Positions 52,852 to 62,113 are shown, numbered from the stretch's first letter. The stretch: DNA of 64,000 bases from Pseudoalteromonas apostichopi (GCF_030297135.1 NZ_AP028065.1:1922001-1986000), one strand, 5' to 3'. Notes: generated by a model from the letters alone, not told the origin. A program made the numbers and translations.

Positions 52852-54638
52852 GCCATTTGTAAAGTAGGGCTACCAGCTTGTACGCTGAGCGCTTTTTGAC
52901 GCTCGTTAAGCAGTGTGTAATCGGCTGTTTTGACACTACTTACATAATGCCACTGGGCAACTGCTTGTTGCTGAGTAAAGGTGACAGTTAAGTAGCCGCG
53001 TTCAACTAAGTTGTTATAAGCTAAGTCGTTAACCAGCAATGCAATGACTTGCTCAATTTGTGCGACAGCTTCGCTCGATTGTGTATTTAACGCTAAGTAG
53101 TTCTCAAGTCCTGGTGAAGAAACCGAAGATGTCGCAAACTCAACACCGGCAGCGGCTTGAGCAGAAACAGGATTGCTGGCATCAGTGACTAATTGTCCTG
53201 CCCAGCTGTTATGTGTATCACCCGCTAAAACGACAAGGTTCTTTTGCGCTGCAATTGCTGTCCCAAGTATTACCTCACGTTCATAAGCATAGCCATCCCA
53301 TGCGTCAAGATTATAGGGCGCTGTCGTTTCTACGCGTGCTCGCTCTTGTGCTGTAACACTTGGATCTCCAGCTAAAATGCGTCCTTTAATTTGCGCAAGC
53401 TCATTAAATAACGTGTTTGCTTGAGCGAGTAATGCAGAAGGATCAGCACCGCTAGCTTGAATTACTTGAATATTCATTAGTAATTGCAGAATCTCAAATG
53501 GCAAATGCATTTTAGTCATCAGCACTTGTTGTCCAAGTACTTGCCATTGTGTTGTTGCTGTCGTTAAACCATCGGTAAGCCAAGTGAGTTGCTCGTTACC
53601 TAATAAAGCACGAGTAGGTGAGCTGATTGCTGCAACAAAGTCAGTTTGCCCTTGGCTAGTGGCCAAATCGAAATCAGCATAGTTAATTTGTTCATCGCGA
53701 GCTAAAACACGGGTATCGAGCATGTGTAATGACACTAAATTGCCAAACTCAAAGCGTCGATAAATACGTTCTTTATCGGTGACATTGCGTATTGGCATCC
53801 ATTCGAAATAAGCTTGTAGCGCATGCATTTTTCGCTCGCTAAATTCACCTTCGCCGTCGTTGTGATTTTCTGCGCCACTGTGCCATGTATCATTTGCTAT
53901 TTCGTGGTCGTCCCAAACAGTAATAAATGCACAATGACTATGGGCAGCTTGTAGGTTCTCGTCTTTACGATAATGGCCGTAACGTTTGCGGTAATCAGCT
54001 AAAGAAATGATTTCATCGCTATTGTCATCAGGTAATAAACGGCCTAGTTCGGCAGCATCTTCAGTCGCATAGCCTGTATTACCATATTCATAGATGTAGT
54101 CACCTAAGTGTAGTACTGCATCTAAATCGGTTTGTTTTGCGATTTCACCATACACATGGAAGTAGCCAGCAGGATAGTTAGCGCAAGAGACAACGGCAAA
54201 TTTTACTTGTTCTATGTTGTCGGTTGGAAGCGTTTTACCTGCTCCAGTAGGTGACGTTTTACCATTACTTATGAAGCGGTAGTAATAGGTGGTGTTGGCA
54301 TCGAGACCTTGCAGATCAACTTTCAAGGTATAGTCGGTTGCATCACTTACTTGAGTTTCGCCATCATGGCTTATAGTTGTGAAGTTAGCATCCGTTGAGG
54401 CTTGCCAAACTACGTTAACACTTTTGACGTTTTCAAGTGGGGTTATGCGAGTCCAAATGATGAGGCTATCAGCTAGCGGGTCGCCACTAGCAACACCGTG
54501 ATCAAAGCTGACAGGGGTCTGCTTTGTGGTTTCCTCATCATCGTCATTAAGACTACAGCCAGTTAAACCGAAAGATAAAACGGCGGCTCCAAAACCAGCC
54601 GCCGATGCTTTTAAAAAGCGTCTGCGTGTAAAAGTCAT
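52848..54638 (-). CDS. phoD: PhoD-like alkaline phosphatase/phosphodiesterase, Tat-exported
   Basis: 596 residues. Twin-arginine signal TRRRFLKASAAG (4-15) followed by a lipobox-like LTGC (Cys28), so it may be an exported lipoprotein. A Fn3-like N-domain (about 40-145) with the YYYRF motif precedes the metallophosphatase domain. Motifs: LGDYIYEYG, WDDHEIANDTWHSGAENH and AGDTHNSW, matching PhoD Fe/Ca ligands. Releases phosphate from phosphodiesters and monoesters in the periplasm or outside the cell. No Pho box seen upstream by eye. An insert (about 380-430) is larger than in B. subtilis PhoD. Confidence 0.92.
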   Translation of the reverse strand: MTFTRRRFLKASAAGFGAAVLSFGLTGCSLNDDDEETTKQTPVSFDHGVASGDPLADSLIIWTRITPLENVKSVNVVWQASTDANFTTISHDGETQVSDATDYTLKVDLQGLDANTTYYYRFISNGKTSPTGAGKTLPTDNIEQVKFAVVSCANYPAGYFHVYGEIAKQTDLDAVLHLGDYIYEYGNTGYATEDAAELGRLLPDDNSDEIISLADYRKRYGHYRKDENLQAAHSHCAFITVWDDHEIANDTWHSGAENHNDGEGEFSERKMHALQAYFEWMPIRNVTDKERIYRRFEFGNLVSLHMLDTRVLARDEQINYADFDLATSQGQTDFVAAISSPTRALLGNEQLTWLTDGLTTATTQWQVLGQQVLMTKMHLPFEILQLLMNIQVIQASGADPSALLAQANTLFNELAQIKGRILAGDPSVTAQERARVETTAPYNLDAWDGYAYEREVILGTAIAAQKNLVVLAGDTHNSWAGQLVTDASNPVSAQAAAGVEFATSSVSSPGLENYLALNTQSSEAVAQIEQVIALLVNDLAYNNLVERGYLTVTFTQQQAVAQWHYVSSVKTADYTLLNERQKALSVQAGSPTLQMA

Positions 54639-54700
54639 TGCTCTGTACCTACAAATAGAAAAGTACGAGCTTATCCGACCAGTGTTACTATTCTATGAAG

Positions 54701-55045
54701 CTAAAACACTTGGCAAATTTGTTCTGCATTACAGGTGATTACAGTGACATTTTCGTAGCCAACACGAGTAAGTGCTTCGGCACTAAGTGTGGCACGGGCA
54801 CTACTTGCACAGTGTAAGTAAATTGGCCTTGCAGGATCTTTTTCAATTTCCATTAATTTCATTTCAAGTACACCGCGCGGTATATTAATAGCACCTGTCG
54901 CTGCTTTTGTGGCGTGTTCAGCCGGCTCACGTACGTCTATTAATAAACCGTGATTTTCGCTTAATTCTTGTTTTGCTTGGTCAGCGTTAATGCGGCGCTG
55001 GTTTGGGGCAATAATTTTCATTAAGTCAGGAATTGGTGTCAGCAT
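54701..55045 (-). CDS. single-domain rhodanese-like sulfurtransferase
   Basis: 114 residues. One rhodanese domain with DVREPAEH and the active-site loop HCASSARA (catalytic Cys near residue 79). It moves sulfane sulfur as a persulfide. ATG 55045 follows GGAGG ideally; the longer frame would need TTG. Its start is 1 bp beyond the stop of the DUF2892 gene, so they are coupled. In E. coli both domains are fused in YgaP; here they are separate genes. Ends without a clear terminator, near the start of the phoD gene. Confidence 0.9.
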   Translation of the reverse strand: MLTPIPDLMKIIAPNQRRINADQAKQELSENHGLLIDVREPAEHATKAATGAINIPRGVLEMKLMEIEKDPARPIYLHCASSARATLSAEALTRVGYENVTVITCNAEQICQVF

Positions 55046-55046
55046 A

Positions 55047-55235
55047 CTAATCCTCCATGCCAAGTTTGCGTAAAATAGTGATCATTGGGCACCACTTAGT
55101 GAATGCCGATTGAATTAAGTTTAGAGCAATAAATACCGTAAACCAAATCCACAACGGACTGTGAAACTGTTGTAGCAACAATGAAATACAGATCATTACA
55201 CCAGCAATTAGGCGAAGCGCGTCATTTAGTTTCAT
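55047..55235 (-). CDS. DUF2892 (YgaP-like) small membrane protein
   Basis: 62 residues with two hydrophobic segments (about 8-25 and 27-45) and the family C-terminal signature WCPMITILRKLG. In YgaP this domain anchors a rhodanese in the inner membrane. It is divergent from the ArsR-type regulator, with the inverted repeats of 55268-55322 in between. ATG follows GAGGTCTTATT. Confidence 0.9.
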   Translation of the reverse strand: MKLNDALRLIAGVMICISLLLQQFHSPLWIWFTVFIALNLIQSAFTKWCPMITILRKLGMED

Positions 55236-55267
55236 AATAAGACCTCAATAACAGAGTGATGCATTTA

Positions 55268-55322
55268 ATATATTAGAAAAACCTACATTAGTAAATTCTA
55301 ATATTAGACTTTTCTAATATAT
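55268..55322. promoter_or_regulatory. nested inverted repeats, probable operator of the ArsR-type regulator
   Basis: ATATATTAGAAAA (55268-55280) and its exact complement TTTTCTAATATAT (55310-55322) flank a perfect 12-bp palindrome TCTAATATTAGA (55297-55308). The block sits in the divergent promoter region between the DUF2892/rhodanese genes and the regulator-RND genes, as expected for an autoregulated operator. Confidence 0.75.
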
Positions 55323-55367
55323 CAATCTATACTTTAGCGGTATTTAAGAATATAGAGTAGTGTGATT

Positions 55368-55673
55368 ATGAACATCGATTTTGCGGCTATGGCCGACAAT
55401 GTGGAACAAGCAGAGCAAATGCTAAAGATATTGGCGAATAAAAATCGCTTGATGATCTTATGTTCGCTGCAAGATGGTGAAATGAGCGTGAGCGAATTAA
55501 ACGAAGCTGTGCCGTTGGCACAGTCAGCATTATCGCAACACTTAGCGGCGCTGAGAAAAGCGCAGATAGTCTCGACTCGACGTGAAAGCCAAACTATCTA
55601 TTATCGCGTGGTTGATAAAAACGTGGTATCGATCTTAGCGACCCTACATGGCTTATTTTGCAAAGGTAATTAA
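55368..55673 (+). CDS. ArsR-family regulator of the BigR/SqrR/YgaV (persulfide-sensing) type
   Basis: 101 residues, winged helix. The recognition region is QSALSQHLAALRKA (52-65). Two cysteines, C32 (MILCSLQDGE) and C98 (HGLFCKGN), are 66 residues apart, the same spacing as in the persulfide sensors BigR and SqrR as I remember them (C42/C108, C41/C107). No metal-binding CxC is seen. It should repress its promoter until a tetrasulfide or disulfide forms. Start ATG 55368 is preferred; GTG at 55362 is an alternative. The RND gene starts 3 bp after its stop, giving a co-transcribed unit. Confidence 0.85.
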   Translation: MNIDFAAMADNVEQAEQMLKILANKNRLMILCSLQDGEMSVSELNEAVPLAQSALSQHLAALRKAQIVSTRRESQTIYYRVVDKNVVSILATLHGLFCKGN

Positions 55674-55676
55674 GCA

Positions 55677-58600
55677 ATGAATGCTATCGATAATGCAGTA
55701 AAAAACAGCTTGAGCGGTCGCCTCCCCGTCATTATTTTTATTATGTCGGTGCTGCTTGGCTTAATGGCATTAAAGCAAACCCCTCGTGAAGAAGAGCCGC
55801 AAATTGTGGTTCCTATGCTTGATATATATGTGGCAGCGCCAAACGTTGAAGCGCCAGAAGTAGCCAGGCTGGTAACTGAACCATTGGAGAAGTTATTGGC
55901 GCAGTTAACGGGCGTTGAGCATATTTACTCGACTACACAAAGTAATGCTGCTGTTGTTACTCTTCGCTTTGAAGTTGGTCACGACCGTGAGCAAGCCATT
56001 CTCGACACTTACGCTAAACTCTATAGCTATCAACACACGATGGCGTCAGTGATCAGTTCATGGCAAATACGCCCGGTTGAAGTGAACGATGTACCCATTG
56101 TGATGCTGGGCTTATTTAGTAAAGATCCAAAACTTTACGATGATTACCAACTAACCCGCTTTGCCAACGAAATCGCTAACAGTTTACAGCGCATCGAAAA
56201 CACCAGCGAAGTGAAAGTGATTGCTGGTAGAACTCGTCAATTAACGATTAACCTTGATGCAAGCGCGCTTGCTGCACATCAAACAACCCTAACCGATGTG
56301 TATTATGCGCTTAGCGTATCTAACCAATTAGTTAATGTGGGCAGTGTTGTTGAAGGTAAGCAGCAAATTGCCTTACAAGTGGGTGATGTTTTACGTTCTC
56401 AATCTGCGATAGAACGCCTTGTTGTCAACGTGGTTAACGGTAAGAGTGTTTACCTAAGTGATGTGGCCGAGGTGAGTGATGGTCCAAGCGAAGCACAAAG
56501 CTATCAATGGTTGGCTCAATCAGATAACCAGCAACAACTTCCTTTAGTTACCATTAGTGTCGCTAAGCAAGCTGGCACTAATGCGGTAGCTGTAGCCAAT
56601 GAAGTACACAGCATGATGGACAGCTTATCGGCTAATTTGCTGCCAGATGAAGTGGGCTACACCGTACTGCGAGACTATGGCCAAACAGCGAACGAAAAAG
56701 TAAATAATCTTACCTCGAGTTTAGTATTTGCGGTGTTTACCGTGGTTATTTTTGTTGGCGTATTTTTAGGCTGGCGACCAGCAATTGTGGTTGGTTTAGC
56801 TGTGCCTATTTGTTACGGCATAACCCTGACACTTGATTTTGCCTTTGGTTATACGATTAACCGAGTCACGCTGTTTGCATTAATACTTTCTCTAGGTTTA
56901 TTGGTTGATGATCCCATCACAGGCATAGATAACATAAGTCGTTTTTTAACGCAAAAAGGTGATAAAAAACAACGCATAGTTGATGCTATGAGCGAAATAC
57001 GCGTGGCGTTGTTTATGTCAACATTGACTATTATGGTGGCATTTATCCCGCTTGCGTTTATTACTGGCATGATGGGCCCTTATATGGCACCTATGGCATT
57101 TAATGTGCCAGTCAGTGTGATGGTTTCTACCATTGTGGCATTTTTTGTAACGCCTTGGTTGGCCATGAAACTGCTGAAAGCGCCCGTTGATGACAGTATG
57201 CAACTAGAAGCCAATCCGCATAGTTTGTATGAGCGCATCTTATCGCCATTACTTGAGTCTAAAGGCCGTGCAAAACTCGTTCTATGGACCACATTAGGCC
57301 TGTTTGTCGCCAGTGCCATGCTACCCGTCATGCGTGTTGTGCCTTTAAAGTTGCTACCGTTCGATAATAAAAACGAGTTGCAAGTTTTAATCGATATGCC
57401 AGAGGGCACGAGCCTTGAGCAAACCGCAGCTTTCACGCGAAAAGTACAAACTGTCACTTGGAAATTAAATGAGGTAAGCGAGGTGGCAGCCTACGTTGGC
57501 CAGCCATCGAGTATGGACTTTAATGGTATGGTACGTGGTTATTATCGACGCGAAGCCGCCAATCTTGCTGAGCTAAGAGTATTACTGCTTGATAAAACTG
57601 AGCGTGATCATCAATCTCATGCTGTGGTCATGCGCTTGCGTGCAGCATTAGCACCACTGGCAACCGATGGCATTGTTATTAAAGTGGTTGAAGTACCACC
57701 AGGCCCACCTGTTTTAAGTACCTTAGTGGCTGAAGTTTACAGTGAGCCATTTGTTGATACAGACACTCACTATCAAGCAGCTCTTGCAGTTGCGGCAAGG
57801 TTAAAGCAAGAGCCGCATGTGGTTGAGGTTGATACCAGTATTGCTGCCAATGCACCCTTACAACGTTTTGTTACCGATAAAAGTAAAGCGTCATTGTCGG
57901 CGGTGTCTACGCAAGATATTGCCCAGACTTTAGCCATTGCCTCGCATGGGCAAAATGTTGGGGTGTTATATGTTAGCGGCGAAACAGACCCTGTTGATAT
58001 TAAACTGCAACTGCCGTATCAAAACCGAAATCAATTTGCTCAATTGCTCGCATTGCAGGTTCGCGGTGACAGAGAACTCGCAAAAACCAGTGATGAATTT
58101 GGGCTGCAAAGTGCACCGCGTCCGCTGGTGGCATTATCTGAATTAGGCGAGTTTCAGTATCAAGATGTTGCTAAACCAATTATGCGTAAAGATCAGCGTA
58201 ATGTTGTGTATGTAATGGCTGAGCTAAACGGTCGTACACCCGCTGAGATCATTGCTGACGTCAATGCCGACTTAGGTATCAGCGCTGACGAATTTAGCCA
58301 AACTGATTGGCAAAGTAGGCACTTTTTCAATAATGGTGGTAGCCAAGCTTGGCAATTACCTGCTGGCACTGACGTAACCTTTAGTGGAGAAGGTGAATGG
58401 CGAATTACCATTGATGTATTTAGAGATATGGGCATTGCCTTTGCGTTTGCGCTAACTGCAATTTTCATCATCTTACGAATTCAAACAAATTCTGCCAGTT
58501 TGTCACTGATCATCATGTCGGCTATTCCATTAACCGTGATAGGTATCATGCCGGGCTTTTGGTTATTAAATCAATTTGGAGAGCGCACCATTGCTGGTGC

Positions 58601-58964
58601 TCCAGAGCCGGTGTTATTTACTGCAACAGCCATGATAGGCATGATCGCACTTGCCGGTATTGTGGTCCGTAACTCACTTATTTTGGTTGAATTTATTAAT
58701 CAAGCTCGTAGCCAAGGTATGGCAATTAAACAAGCTTTAATTGCCGCAGGTACAGTGCGTATGCGCCCAGTTTTACTCACAGCGGGAACCACCTTATTAG
58801 GTAACTTGGTGATCACCCTAGATCCGGTATTTAGCGGTCTAGCGATTGCAATTATTTTTGGTATTGTGGCATCAACATTGTTCTCATTATTTGTTGTGCC
58901 CCTGGTTTATTATTTAGTGTTTGCAAAGGATGCAGCCAAAGAGGAAAAAGCTCATGCAGGGTAA
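55677..58964 (+). CDS. RND efflux transporter, inner-membrane pump
   Basis: 1095 residues with 12 membrane helices and two large periplasmic loops typical of RND pumps. The proton-relay pair is D411/D412 in LGLLVDDPITGIDN in TM4, and a conserved lysine-bearing TM10 follows. Closer to the short-spectrum, hydrophobe/amphiphile group that operates with a single HlyD-type adaptor; outer-membrane factor absent from the window. Co-transcribed behind the persulfide-sensor-like regulator. Overlaps the adaptor gene by 11 bp. Substrate unknown. Confidence 0.93.
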   Translation: MNAIDNAVKNSLSGRLPVIIFIMSVLLGLMALKQTPREEEPQIVVPMLDIYVAAPNVEAPEVARLVTEPLEKLLAQLTGVEHIYSTTQSNAAVVTLRFEVGHDREQAILDTYAKLYSYQHTMASVISSWQIRPVEVNDVPIVMLGLFSKDPKLYDDYQLTRFANEIANSLQRIENTSEVKVIAGRTRQLTINLDASALAAHQTTLTDVYYALSVSNQLVNVGSVVEGKQQIALQVGDVLRSQSAIERLVVNVVNGKSVYLSDVAEVSDGPSEAQSYQWLAQSDNQQQLPLVTISVAKQAGTNAVAVANEVHSMMDSLSANLLPDEVGYTVLRDYGQTANEKVNNLTSSLVFAVFTVVIFVGVFLGWRPAIVVGLAVPICYGITLTLDFAFGYTINRVTLFALILSLGLLVDDPITGIDNISRFLTQKGDKKQRIVDAMSEIRVALFMSTLTIMVAFIPLAFITGMMGPYMAPMAFNVPVSVMVSTIVAFFVTPWLAMKLLKAPVDDSMQLEANPHSLYERILSPLLESKGRAKLVLWTTLGLFVASAMLPVMRVVPLKLLPFDNKNELQVLIDMPEGTSLEQTAAFTRKVQTVTWKLNEVSEVAAYVGQPSSMDFNGMVRGYYRREAANLAELRVLLLDKTERDHQSHAVVMRLRAALAPLATDGIVIKVVEVPPGPPVLSTLVAEVYSEPFVDTDTHYQAALAVAARLKQEPHVVEVDTSIAANAPLQRFVTDKSKASLSAVSTQDIAQTLAIASHGQNVGVLYVSGETDPVDIKLQLPYQNRNQFAQLLALQVRGDRELAKTSDEFGLQSAPRPLVALSELGEFQYQDVAKPIMRKDQRNVVYVMAELNGRTPAEIIADVNADLGISADEFSQTDWQSRHFFNNGGSQAWQLPAGTDVTFSGEGEWRITIDVFRDMGIAFAFALTAIFIILRIQTNSASLSLIIMSAIPLTVIGIMPGFWLLNQFGERTIAGAPEPVLFTATAMIGMIALAGIVVRNSLILVEFINQARSQGMAIKQALIAAGTVRMRPVLLTAGTTLLGNLVITLDPVFSGLAIAIIFGIVASTLFSLFVVPLVYYLVFAKDAAKEEKAHAG

Positions 58965-60015
58965 ATCAAAACTTATTGGTTCAATTATCGCGTTATTTGT
59001 GATCATTGTGGCGGTACTTTACATGGCGGGCAGTTTTTCTGATAAGCAAGCTGCAGGCATGAAAAACCCATCGGCAAACGATTACAATGGTCAGTTAGTG
59101 ACAGTTACACTGGCAGATATCGCTCGTGATGAAGTTGTGCCAGGAACCGTGATTGCAAAACAAAATACGCAAATCTCATCGCGAGTTATGGCACAGGTTG
59201 AGCGTTTAAATGTACGCGCTGGCGATACTGTAAAACAAGGTGATGTATTGATTACCTTGCAGCAAGATGACTTTAAAGCTGGGCTTGCACAAAGCGAAGC
59301 ACAAATAAACGCAATTAATGCATCGCTGACTCAAGCAGAGAAACAGCTTAAACGTATCAACGATTTGTACAAACAAGGCTTGGTATCTGTTAGTGAATAC
59401 GACGATGCTAAAGCAAGATTCGATAATTTAACTGCGAACCTAGCGATTGCTAAACAACAGCAAACACAAGCACAAGTCGCGTTGAGTTTTACGCAAATTA
59501 AAGCGCCGATTTCAGGTGTTGTGGTTGAGCGTTTTGCAGAACCTGGCGATACCGCAACCCCTGGTACGCCATTACTCGCACTGTATAACCCACAGCAATT
59601 GCAATTAGCGTTTAATGTCAGAGAACAACAAGCAATTAAATTGAATGTTGGCCAAGCTCTGACAGTCAAATTACCCGCTTTATCAACGTCAATGCCTGCC
59701 ACTGTGACAGAAATAGTGCCCGTTGCTGATAGTGCTGCGCGCAGTATGGAAATCCGTTTAGAAACAGATGTGCAAACTGGGCTAATGCCTGGGCTTTATG
59801 CGCAGTTACAATTACCGCTCGCCACTGAAAAAGGGGTGTTGATTGACTCAAGTTGGGTGCACCAGTATGGCCAATTGAGTATGGTTTACTTACTTGAAAA
59901 TAATCAGATAGTGCGTCGTTTTGTACGCCTTGGCGAAGTGGTTGATGGGCAGCAGCACATCGTTTCAGGTTTAAACCCAGGTGATGTGCTAGCTATTGAT
60001 TTTAAAACTAAATAA
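58954..60015 (+). CDS. RND periplasmic adaptor subunit (HlyD/AcrA family)
   Basis: 353 residues. N-terminal membrane anchor (about 8-25) with no lipobox. The lipoyl-like halves show VAQVERLNVRAGDTVKQGDVL-type pattern (MAQVERLNVRAGDTVKQGD) and FTQIKAPISGVVVERF, separated by an alpha-helical hairpin (about 105-170). Beta-barrel and C-terminal domains follow. It links the RND pump to an outer-membrane channel. ATG 58954 follows GAGGAAAAAG; a longer frame would need TTG. The 3' end is 8 bp into the convergent nitroreductase gene. Confidence 0.92.
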   Translation: MQGKSKLIGSIIALFVIIVAVLYMAGSFSDKQAAGMKNPSANDYNGQLVTVTLADIARDEVVPGTVIAKQNTQISSRVMAQVERLNVRAGDTVKQGDVLITLQQDDFKAGLAQSEAQINAINASLTQAEKQLKRINDLYKQGLVSVSEYDDAKARFDNLTANLAIAKQQQTQAQVALSFTQIKAPISGVVVERFAEPGDTATPGTPLLALYNPQQLQLAFNVREQQAIKLNVGQALTVKLPALSTSMPATVTEIVPVADSAARSMEIRLETDVQTGLMPGLYAQLQLPLATEKGVLIDSSWVHQYGQLSMVYLLENNQIVRRFVRLGEVVDGQQHIVSGLNPGDVLAIDFKTK

Positions 60016-60685
60016 AGGTTGCTATTTCGTCCAGCGACTTTTTCACTAAGGCATGCTCAGGGATAGTTGCATCTGTGCCTGGGTAGCCTGCAATGAGCAG
60101 CATGTAAGGGCGCTCATTATCTTTATCGCGGCCACAAATTTCGGTTAAAAAGCTCATTGGCTTTGGTGTATGCGTGAGGGTAGCAAGGCCTGCTCTGTGT
60201 AGTGCTTGAATTAAAAAGCCGGTTGCTAGGCCAACAGATTCATGAACATAGTAATTGGTATTTTTGTCATCGGCAGAAATACCGCCTTTCTTTTGACTAA
60301 ACACGGCAATTAGCCAAGGTGCATGCTCAAGGTAGGGCTTACTGGCATCTGTGCCAAGTGGTTTTAAAGCATCTAACCATTCTTCACCAGCTCGGCCTTC
60401 ATAAAATGAGCGCTCTAGCTTTTCGGCTGCTTCACGAATTTGTTTCTTAACATCGCTACTGTGTATTGCCACAAAGTGCCAAGGTTGATGATTGGCACCA
60501 CTTGGTGCAGTGCCTGCCGCTTTAATACAAGTTTCGATTATTTCTTTGGGCACAGGGCGGTCGCTAAAGCTGCGAATACTATGGCGACGCTGACTAACGG
60601 CTAAAAACTCTTCGGCGCGTTTAAGCATTTCGTCATGAGGGTATTCAATAAAGTCATTGAGTGGTTGATTATTGTGTTCTTGCAT
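60008..60685 (-). CDS. nitroreductase-superfamily flavoprotein, iodotyrosine deiodinase-like
   Basis: 225 residues. FMN-binding RRHSIRSFSDRPVP (33-46), GTAPSGANHQPWHF (58-71) and the C-terminal MLLIAGYPGTDATIPE match iodotyrosine deiodinase (IYD) more than NfsA/NfsB. The three residues that chelate iodotyrosine in mammalian IYD (human E157, Y161, K182 as remembered) have counterparts at the same spacings: E91, Y95, K116. It may reductively remove halogen from halotyrosines using FMN; other aryl halides or nitro-compounds are possible. Overlaps the convergent adaptor gene by 8 bp. Confidence 0.85.
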   Translation of the reverse strand: MQEHNNQPLNDFIEYPHDEMLKRAEEFLAVSQRRHSIRSFSDRPVPKEIIETCIKAAGTAPSGANHQPWHFVAIHSSDVKKQIREAAEKLERSFYEGRAGEEWLDALKPLGTDASKPYLEHAPWLIAVFSQKKGGISADDKNTNYYVHESVGLATGFLIQALHRAGLATLTHTPKPMSFLTEICGRDKDNERPYMLLIAGYPGTDATIPEHALVKKSLDEIATFI

Positions 60686-60713
60686 GGCTTTTCGCTTCTT
60701 GTGTGTTGATGAT

Positions 60714-61088
60714 TTAATTATGAATATGTTGGTTTCGACGGTACTCTTCTAATTCATTGCTCAACCAATCTTTTGCATTGAGTAACGATCCATTGCTGAG
60801 TCTTACTTTATAGGGCTTACCGCTCCAAGAGCTTTTGCTCGCTAGGTTTTCGATAAACTTGTCGGCGGTATTTGCATAGCGGGTCGCTTTTCGATATTTC
60901 ATAGCGAGGTGCTCGGCAGCATCTTGGCTTGAGTGTTCTGTGTCATTGCGTATAAATACGGCATCGCTTTTAGCGACAAAATCAATTAAGTGATTAATTT
61001 CTTGCTCTGGAGTGGCTGCAATACAGAATTGACTAATGCTCAAGAACATTAATGCGATAAACCAATATCTTTTCATTGTTATTTTCAC
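60714..61088 (-). CDS. DUF5329 family small periplasmic protein (YfeK-like)
   Basis: 124 residues with a signal peptide cleaved after CIAA. The mature part has TPEQEINHLIDFVAKSDAVFIRN and SSQDAAEHLAMKYRKA, then LNAKDWLSNELEEYR, matching DUF5329/YfeK. Function unknown. The start is uncertain: GTG 61088 overlaps the upstream stop by 4 bp (GTGA) and ATG 61076 is the alternative. Confidence 0.8.
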   Translation of the reverse strand: MKITMKRYWFIALMFLSISQFCIAATPEQEINHLIDFVAKSDAVFIRNDTEHSSQDAAEHLAMKYRKATRYANTADKFIENLASKSSWSGKPYKVRLSNGSLLNAKDWLSNELEEYRRNQHIHN

Positions 61089-61939
61089 TGTTCTTTTTGC
61101 TCTATGGTTAAGGTTGCAATTATTGGATTATGATCTGAGCTTGCAAGCTCAGGCACTATAGTTGTTTCTATTTTGACACCTCGCACCCATATTTGGTCAA
61201 GTGCTAATCCAAATGTTTTGGTGCGTTTATCATCTAAATAGATAGCCTCGTGTAGGCCTAGTTGGGTCAACGTTTGCTGCAATAAGGCTTGGCGCTCATC
61301 ACTCCAGGTATTGAGATCACCGGCAAATACGATAGGTCCTTTATGCGTTCGCATAATGGCGGCGGCATCGTCTAGCTGTTGTTTAAAGTCACTTACACCA
61401 ACCGTAAAGTTAATGGCATGCAGGTTAATACTGAGTAATAACTGTTGATCTGGCAGCGCATACTCCACAATATTGGTGGCTTTTGGGCTACGTAGCCAAG
61501 GCTCTTTGTGAGTGAGTGTGCAATGCACAGTGGCGGGCCAACGGCTGAGTGTCATAACTCCAGATTGCACACTGCCACTCTTATAGCCTTTAGCAAAACG
61601 CCAATATGGTTTGAGCTTTGTAAGAGCTGGTTCTTCGATAGCTTCTTGAAGTAACACAATATCAGCATCGTCATTTAGGTTTTGTAAATCTGTGAGTAAG
61701 CCATCTATTTGTGCTTTGTAGATATTCCAACTCAATAACTTGAACTGATAGGGCAAAATGTAATGCGCTGCGTAAGTTTGCATGCGACTTTGTGCTAACT
61801 GCTGTTGGCAATTAGCAAGGTTCACGGCAGTTTTGGTTATACCTTGCTGCTCATCAGAGCTAGGATCGCTTGAAAAGCTATACCAAGACAGCGCGCTCAA
61901 ACACACAAGTAATAAAAATATACGCAGATATGCCGTCAT
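61085..61939 (-). CDS. endonuclease/exonuclease/phosphatase (EEP) family protein, YafD-like
   Basis: 284 residues. N-terminal signal anchor (about 5-20), then the EEP fold: LLSWNIYKAQ (metal Asn), VLLQEAI (metal Glu), GVMTLSR, FAGDLNTWSD (metal Asp/Asn pair) and the catalytic SSDHNPIIATL. It probably faces the periplasm. Members cleave DNA, RNA or phospholipids; substrate unknown. Overlaps the DUF5329 gene by 4 bp. Confidence 0.87.
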   Translation of the reverse strand: MTAYLRIFLLLVCLSALSWYSFSSDPSSDEQQGITKTAVNLANCQQQLAQSRMQTYAAHYILPYQFKLLSWNIYKAQIDGLLTDLQNLNDDADIVLLQEAIEEPALTKLKPYWRFAKGYKSGSVQSGVMTLSRWPATVHCTLTHKEPWLRSPKATNIVEYALPDQQLLLSINLHAINFTVGVSDFKQQLDDAAAIMRTHKGPIVFAGDLNTWSDERQALLQQTLTQLGLHEAIYLDDKRTKTFGLALDQIWVRGVKIETTIVPELASSDHNPIIATLTIEQKEQ

Positions 61940-62113
61940 AATGACCTTTAGTTACTTTCCTTGAGAGTTAGTCGTTGTTAGCCCAGTTTAGTTCAAAGGC
62001 TAAATGTTAGAAACTGTAGTATTTCCTACAATTTCTATACGCTTTCTTACCCAAAATGAGTACTCATGTTCTTATACTTACTTAGCTTAACAACTAAGAC
62101 AAAGGAACTACTC

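Noticed and set aside
60008..60685. Simple NfsA/NfsB nitroreductase
   Set aside because: The lid residues and the GTAPSGA/GYP pattern fit the iodotyrosine deiodinase branch more closely; kept as an alternative only.
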